The notes under the pieces were generated by a model. That model saw nothing but the letters and a program-made list of their open reading frames with translations, did not search any database and had not been told where the DNA came from. A stretch of 12,028 nucleotides of DNA from Phoronis pallida (taxonomy: Eukaryota; Phoronida; Phoronidae): contig JAOXYC010194243.1 of the NCBI GenBank assembly GCA_028565715.1, positions 1-12,028 of the forward strand. The letters run 5' to 3'. Below are positions 1 to 6,900 of the stretch, one piece after another; positions within the stretch are counted from its first letter, which is position 1, and each line of letters starts with the position of its first letter. Both the position numbers and the translations under genes were made by a program.

Positions 1-828
1 CATTGTTTGCCTTTTCTCAGCCCGGTTTCCTGCACCTGCATGATAAGGGGGAGTTTTGGAAACCCTGTGACTTTTTTAACCCGGTGACGTCTTCAACACA
101 TGTTTGTGACTATAACTCATCCAGAAAAAGTTCACTGTTTGTGACTTAAATGGTTCCAGAAGAAGTTAATCGACAAAGCGCAATCTAATATTAATTTATT
201 TTTGACAATAAACGTAAACTATATACTACTACTACTACTACAATCAATTTGTTCTGTAGATTGATAATGCAAACATCAAGTTTTTAAAATTCAAATGCGG
301 ATTAATTTATATAAGATATATCATATGAGTGACATGTTTTACCTAACTCATTTTTGAAAACAGAAAGATTAAATTAAGAATCAAGTTATTGTCAGTAATA
401 CAAAATTTGTTTTTATATATTTAAAAAAAAATCCCATCAGTCACCATGGTTACTATGCAACTGTGGTGCCGGGCCAATCCTATGCACTAACAAAACTCCT
501 TTAAGCTCCGAATGTCTCCTGGCACTAATCAGGCATTTGACAGTCTGGGATTTAAGACAATGACAAATTAACTTGTTGGTGTAAACTGGTGGTCTGTTTT
601 TTATCTCACAAAGATAAAGCGTTGCCCCACTCCTGAGCCCTGTAAATTTTTAAAATCCCCCCAAAAATTGTTTTAATTAAAGAAGATTATGTAAGACACC
701 GATTTTAAAAATCTAAATGTTTTTAAATGATTTTTAAAACATATTCTTTTGTGTGTAAATGAACTGAAGATAATAGACAAATTAATGTCAAAATGATAAC
801 AATAAATTTGAATTTTATACAATTTCAG
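1..828 (+). other. Partial RYK intron (no coding exon found)
   Basis: This lies upstream of the first recognisable RYK exon and is read as the 3' part of an intron ending in a TTTCAG acceptor at 823-828. I searched for the missing N-terminal WIF exon and found no convincing match. It contains a (TAC)6 microsatellite at 224-241. The stretch about 440-660 is less AT-rich than its surroundings and may be an old repeat remnant that I cannot classify. Confidence 0.6.
224..241. repeat. (TAC)6 microsatellite
   Basis: Six perfect TAC units lie in AT-rich intron sequence. The tract is short and probably polymorphic; no function is indicated. Confidence 0.9.
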
Positions 829-928
829 ATGTATTACAAAATGGCATTCAACGTTTCCAACCATCGGGCAATGAATTCACCATCTGCCAACATTTCAAAA
901 GAAGGAGTAGTCCCAACAGCCCTTGAGA
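829..928 (+). CDS. RYK: RYK exon a: WIF domain, C-terminal part
   Basis: Acceptor TTTCAG ends at 828 and donor GTAAGT starts at 929. It encodes residues 1-33 plus one base of codon 34, entering in phase 0. [10 protein letters not shown] aligns with vertebrate VEYKLGFQVDN in the WIF (Wnt-binding) fold, and [14 protein letters not shown] with the strand that follows. N-glycosylation sequons are visible at N8 (NVS) and N21 (NIS). The ATG codons here are internal and should not be taken as a start, because the protein context requires upstream WIF sequence. Confidence 0.9.
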
Positions 929-3900
929 GTAAGTATCTTAAAGGAAGCAGTTATACTCTTGAAACAAACAGAAATATTTCTAATGTCTCCAACATTTGCA
1001 AAATGAGGAGGCAAACCCTCATTTCATTGCAGATACTGTTATATTTATTTATTTAGTTATCTTATCCATCTTTTTCCTGACCATGACTAAAAAGATTTCA
1101 AAGTTGCACAATGATTAACCCACAAACAAAGAGGTATTCTGATTTTTTAGGGTCCTGAGATATACAATTTACTGTGCAGTGTTCTCCACAGTCACTTTTA
1201 ACATGGCGGGCTGCCATGTTTGAATTTAGCCTGAGCCATCAAACAACAGAATTTTTTTTTTTTTAATTTTCTTTTTTTTTAGATTTATATGGCCCCAGAG
1301 GCCACCAAACTGACACCAATTATAAAAAAAATCTTTGGTGAGGCACCTAAACCCCCCAAATGGGATTTGGGGACACCCTTTCCATACCCACCCCCAAGTG
1401 ACCTGGGGCTGTTTGCGTTTGCACGCGTTGGGCAAAAACATGATCGGAGAATCCCCCCATGTTTAAATTTTGTTTGGTGGAGAACACTGCTGTGCAAACA
1501 CTATTTTATCTGTGACCATTCAGAGCATCACAAAAACATTGAGTTCTTTTAAGAATTCAATGGTCTTCTATACATTTTTGCAATAACTTTTGTCCAAAAA
1601 TGAAAATGTTGTAAGCTGCTAAATTGACTTTTTAACAACTGACTGACTTCATTTATATACAGTGAATTCATGCACATACTCCAGACATGAAGTCCAACTC
1701 TGCTGTATTCATAAATAAACATCAAATTGAACGCTACCGATAATCCAATAAAACTATTTACTTGTTGGAGATGTTTATATCAAAACATCTTGTTCATATT
1801 TGCGCATAAATATATTCCTAATTCCGAATCTTGTCTAATGGTGAGAGGTTTATTTTCACAAGTGGTTGGATATCGAAGGCCTCCTGTTGAGAAATTACCA
1901 GTTTTCATAATAATTACAGCATGGGTTATTAATAATAATTTATACCATGATTAAATAAACACTATGCCCATCATATGTGCAGTATATTGCTGTCTATTAT
2001 CGATTCACCTATCAAAGTAGTTTTTAAAAATCTCTGGAAAAGGTTTGTAGTTTTAGAATTATTCCAGTCAGTGGATAATTTGTCCGTTTTTCATGTGAAG
2101 CTTAAATTAATCAAATAAAAAATAGACCCAGTCATCATCCAAATTTGATTCCAAAGTTGGGAAGGAACTGTATCTTATGAACACTCTGTCCTTTCCTATA
2201 TACCGGTAGCGTAATTAATGCTTCACGGTGTCATTGTTTGCCAATAGGTGGTGTTTCTATCAGTGAATGGTAATTTGGTGAGAATTTTTGCTAATATGAT
2301 GAATTCTTTATATTTCAGTCTTGATGAATGTTTTTTGATTGAAAGTATTGAAAAGACAGATCTGTTCCGAATTTTTCTATCTTTTCAATATTTATCACTT
2401 TCGGCCAGTAAAAGCATACATTTATTTGTATTCTTTTTTGATAATTGTTATACATTGTAATGTTACAGCTTTTGCCATCACTCTACCTTGCACTGGTCTG
2501 ATGGACGCCCATGTTGAAGTCAGTATTCAGATGAATATCAGTATTTACTCTGCATCTAACCTCACTCTGTTGGACATTAAGAGAAAGAAAATATGTCGCA
2601 AAGGTTTGTAAATTATTCTCCAAAATGTACCTGGATATTTTCTGATGGGCATTCTAAGTTTGAGTGATAATTACAAATTGAGTTGAAGCAAGGCATATTG
2701 TTGGATAATCCTGGAGGAAATATTTAGTTACTTCAGTTCGAAATCAAACTCTGATACCCTGTCTAGGCTCTCACTCAATGCTTTCTCAATTTGCCTTTAT
2801 TTCCTCCCTTTTATATCCATTTTTTTGATGCGTTGCGTCTTAGTGTGACCAGAATCAGGGATTATACCTATTGGAATTTTGTACAAGTTCAGTATGTTTT
2901 AACTTTCAAGTTTCACTTTGAATGACTACAAAATCGATTTGAAACCCATCTTTTACTGAAATATTTTATTCTAGGTATTCTTTAAGTGTGAAACAAGTAG
3001 CCGATATAGTATTTGTAGGAAAGTTTATAGTTGCTTAGAAAAAAAGAATTATATTGGGTACGCTTACAAAACTAGTATAGCCAGGCGAATTAGCTCAGTT
3101 GGTAGAGCTTCAGACTTTCAATCGTAATTAAGGTTGTGGGTTCGGATTCCGCTCTGGGCATTCCGTTGTGTCTTTGAACAAGGCACTTTACTGGCATCGT
3201 TCCAATCCACTCAGCTGGGAATGAGTACCAGCTACGGCTGGGAAACTTACCTGCGACAGACTTGCGTCCTGTCCAGGGGGAGTGCCCCCACTCTCAACCG
3301 CTCACGCCACGGAAACTAGGATAGCATCCCGCTTTATGAGCCACACGAGGCTCGGGAAGGATTTAGTCTAGTTACAAAAGTAGTAAAAAATTCAGCATTG
3401 CAGTAACATCGTCATGTCTTATTTCAGTGGATGGGAGCTCTATACAGAAGAAACCTGCCCGCCCTAGACCAGACTATTCAAACTTAGGAGCAACCCTAGT
3501 CAACAACAGTATGTTATGGGGTACGTGTCAGAACCAGTTTTCAAAAATTTGAGTTAAATTTAATTTTTGAATTCAGATTTGCACTTCTACATTGCTCATT
3601 TTAACCCACGACTCAGATTGCTCCGCCGCCAATTCTTTTTCCGTACTAACACAAGATGCATATAGATGTAAGTTAATTGAAATATATTTTCATTTGTCTT
3701 GTTCATTCAAGTAAAGTCCCAAATATCTTGTGGCCAACATCTGCACCACCATTTTGGTACCTCTTGCAACATACTGGTACTGGTAAATGCACCAGAGGGC
3801 TGAACGTTTTTGTTACAAACATCTTAATTGATGTGTTCAGCAAGAATAAGTTATGTTTTTAGTCAGGGATGAATTTGATTATTTTAGACCAAAGAATGAA

Positions 3901-6900
3901 TAAGGAAGAGCCGAGTGATCAAGATACCGGATCATCTACTGATATTTTCTACATTGGGGTGGGGTGTGCCTGTGCTGTTATACTGATCGTAGCATTCGGC
4001 GTTGGGTTTTATTATGTACAGACACAGAAGATGCGTCGCCAACAGGACAGAGAGACGTAAGTGTTATGGCTAGATGTTAGAGATGACACGTACCATCTCA
4101 AAGTGTAATGTTACAAGATTGAATTCACATGACAGAAAAACAAAACAAATTTTAGGTTGGAGGGTTGCTGCAAGTTTTATTTATTACCAAATTTGCAACA
4201 TAGATGGCAACACAGTACTGACATCTGTCTCGGGGCGAGTAGTTAATCATTTGTACTCTTAAACGTTTTCAATCAACAAAGAGCATTTTTCTTAGAAATT
4301 GTATGAAATTTTTGAAGTTTGAAAATTCAGGGTGCCAATACTCATTATTTCAAATTATTGAAAATTTATGGAGTTGACACTGGCAAAAGAATGGAATAAA
4401 GTTATCATCAGCAGACATTTATTTAATTTCTTATCGGCGTTTGAGATGAAATGGCAAATACCCAGCACAAAATTTCTTTTTCTATCATTAATGATTCAAC
4501 TGATTTTCTTAGTTAAGATTTTCCATTACAATAAAATTGCTTCATGTTCTTTCAGGTTTTTAAACAGTGCTGCCTCATCTGCTAATAATCAAGGGACAGT
4601 GTTCCTCCGTGTTGACAAACCAAATAATGTTGCAAGCTCTATTGGTGAGATCATTTACTTGCACTTCATTTATCATAAATTTTTATGTATTCTTTATAAG
4701 ACACTTTTGATTTGGGAATGAAAGTTAAATGATTTTTTCTTGTGAAATTCTAAAAAATAAATTGTTTCCAGCAATATGTTACATGGCTTTATTATTTGTT
4801 GTAAATATAATTATTTGGAAAATTAATGGTTAATTGTTTCCTATTAGCAGCACCCTCTTCAACAGTTAGTCATCGCAGGAGTTATCAGTCACAAGAACGG
4901 GATCCTGAAGATGTGTTTGCAGCGCTGAAACAGATCCATGTTGAACGAAATAAAATTTCACTAGGAGAAGTTTTGTATGAAGGTAGGTTAGCTGGTATTA
5001 AACATTATTAGTGGTCGGATTCGCCAATTTTTTGCCTTTTGGTTGGCTGACTGGAATATTCCAGGCAAAAGCGAGTATCCGAAAGTGGACATCGCAATTT
5101 AATAAAGAATTAGATCTGGTTTCTTCAAAACATAAAGAAGTATTTATTTGTTCAGTACCTTAAACTGGCGTTGAGAGATTCTTTTCTTGATTTTCCAACA
5201 CTTGGTGAAAGTTGAGAGTGTTGAATTCAGCTTGAGCGCTCAGAAATCCACGCCCCTCGACTGATTGCTCTAGTTTCTGACCAATTGTCCGACCACTAAA
5301 GATTATGCATCACAATTGATTTTCAAAAAGATTTTGCATTGTTTAAAACATTCTTGCAATTGCAAACCGAATAGAGAGAATCATTCTTCTACAATTGGCA
5401 CATGTATTTGATTGAATATTACAGGTACATTTGGACGTATTTATCAAGGAATTTTATTAGGCGAGGATGAAAATGAAGTCAGCTCAGAGCAGACAGTATT
5501 TATAAAAACAGTAACAGGTGAGTGATAGATTATTTCTTTACCCAATGGCCCCCTATAACTGGTAGAACTGATAATTTATTGCTTAGAGGATTCTACTACC
5601 TGCTACTTTGGCAGTGTGTGTCAGGCCGGCTTCGCTCAGTTGGTAGAGCTTCAGATTTGCAGTCAAAGGGTTGCTTTACACTCAACAGGCAATGCTCCAA
5701 TCCACCCACCTGGGTTGAGTATTGGCTACAGTCTGGCAGAAACTGCGATAGACTAGCATCATGCCCATGGGGAGTTGACCAAGTCTCATAGGCACACTCA
5801 ACAGAAACCAGGATAACATCCCTATACACCAAATTTAGGCTCAAAGGATTTACTTTTACTTACTACTACTTTGGCAGTTAAAGACCCATGTTCGCTCTCT
5901 AAGGTCTAAAAACACATTTTGGGTTTTTTGGTGGGTCAGGATTGTATTCTTGATGTTATGACCTTTGAGTAGAGCCAAACTAATAAGAAATCCGTTGTGT
6001 TTTAGTGATTTAATGCCAAACCGCCGATTCCTTGTTCGTGCCTGCCATTCAGATGGCTTGATTGTTATTCGGGTGGCAGCACGAATAACAATCTGGGGTG
6101 GATGGCATTAAATCACAACTATACGAGGGATTTTCGAGATGTTTGTCTCAACTCAAAGTTCATAGCTTCGTGAAACCATTTCTGACCCAATAGAACTCCC
6201 AAATTGTGTTTCTAAACCCTGGCACAGCCTGAAACCAGTTGTGTTACTTTATGTTAAGTTTTTGTACCCTACATGGGTGGTGCTCTGGTTAGCATTTTCC
6301 AGAACCAAAGTCACTCAACCTCCCAAAAGAATGTTAATAACTGCATCAGTCAGCAATTTAGATTATTTGTAATTTTCATATTTTTCAATTTTCAGACCAA
6401 GCACGCACAGACCAAATCCAGCGTATGTTGTTAGAAGGCAGTTTACTAATGAACTTATGTCATACAAACCTCAACTCTGTGATGGCGTCATGTCTAGATA
6501 ATGAATCTCAACCATTTCTCGTGTTCCCGTATAGCAATGAGGGAATACTGAAGAAATTTTTATTAAAATGCAAGGTATCCGACCTTGGGATACACCAGGT
6601 AAGGGCAAATTGGTTTAAAAATGGATTGTTCCTTCTGAAGAAATGTCATCGTTAACTCAACCCGGGAGCTTTTAAAACCATTAACCAGATGAATTTATAT
6701 AGTGATTGTCCATTTGCCATCTATGGCTAACCAAAAAATATTTCTAATTGTTACTAAATTTTTGAATATTGTAATTTTTGTGGTAACGTAATGTTTTTTT
6801 ATACCTAACAAAGGTATACACACAAAGAAATGTCTACAATATATGGAATATTAAATATTTTTCGTTTAGGACCTAGCATTGCTGACTTGGGAAAAGGGGT

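Larger units (their letters stand above)
2604..3427 (+). other. RYK intron holding SINE copy 1
   Basis: This 824-base intron has a GTTTGT donor and ATTTCAG acceptor. It contains the SINE at 3078-3371. Nothing else is recognisable in the flanking AT-rich sequence. Confidence 0.8.
5518..6395 (+). other. RYK intron holding SINE copy 2 and a foldback element
   Basis: This 878-base intron contains the SINE at 5616-5865 and the palindromic element at 5986-6135. The remaining sequence shows nothing further. Confidence 0.8.

Noticed and set aside
224-241. Short direct repeats as a CRISPR-like array
   Set aside because: This is a simple TAC microsatellite in animal intron DNA with no spacers.
440-660. 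Possible missing upstream WIF exon of RYK
   Set aside because: A less AT-rich stretch drew attention, and fragments such as NVSWH recall the WIF motif FTWHA. However, frames are interrupted and no acceptor/donor pair gives a product aligning with WIF.
829-843. ATG codons at 829 and 841 as RYK start
   Set aside because: They are internal to the WIF domain and directly follow a TTTCAG acceptor; no signal peptide follows.
1226-1552. Overlapping open frames on both strands
   Set aside because: They lie inside the inverted-repeat element at 1177-1489, show no family resemblance, and are Pro/Gly-rich from its base composition.
3085-3160. tRNA gene with A and B boxes
   Set aside because: The anticodon stem does not close, the acceptor stem does not pair, and the tRNA-like part continues into a SINE body with target duplications.
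5522-5844. Open frames on both strands
   Set aside because: They are translations of SINE copy 2 and its flanks.
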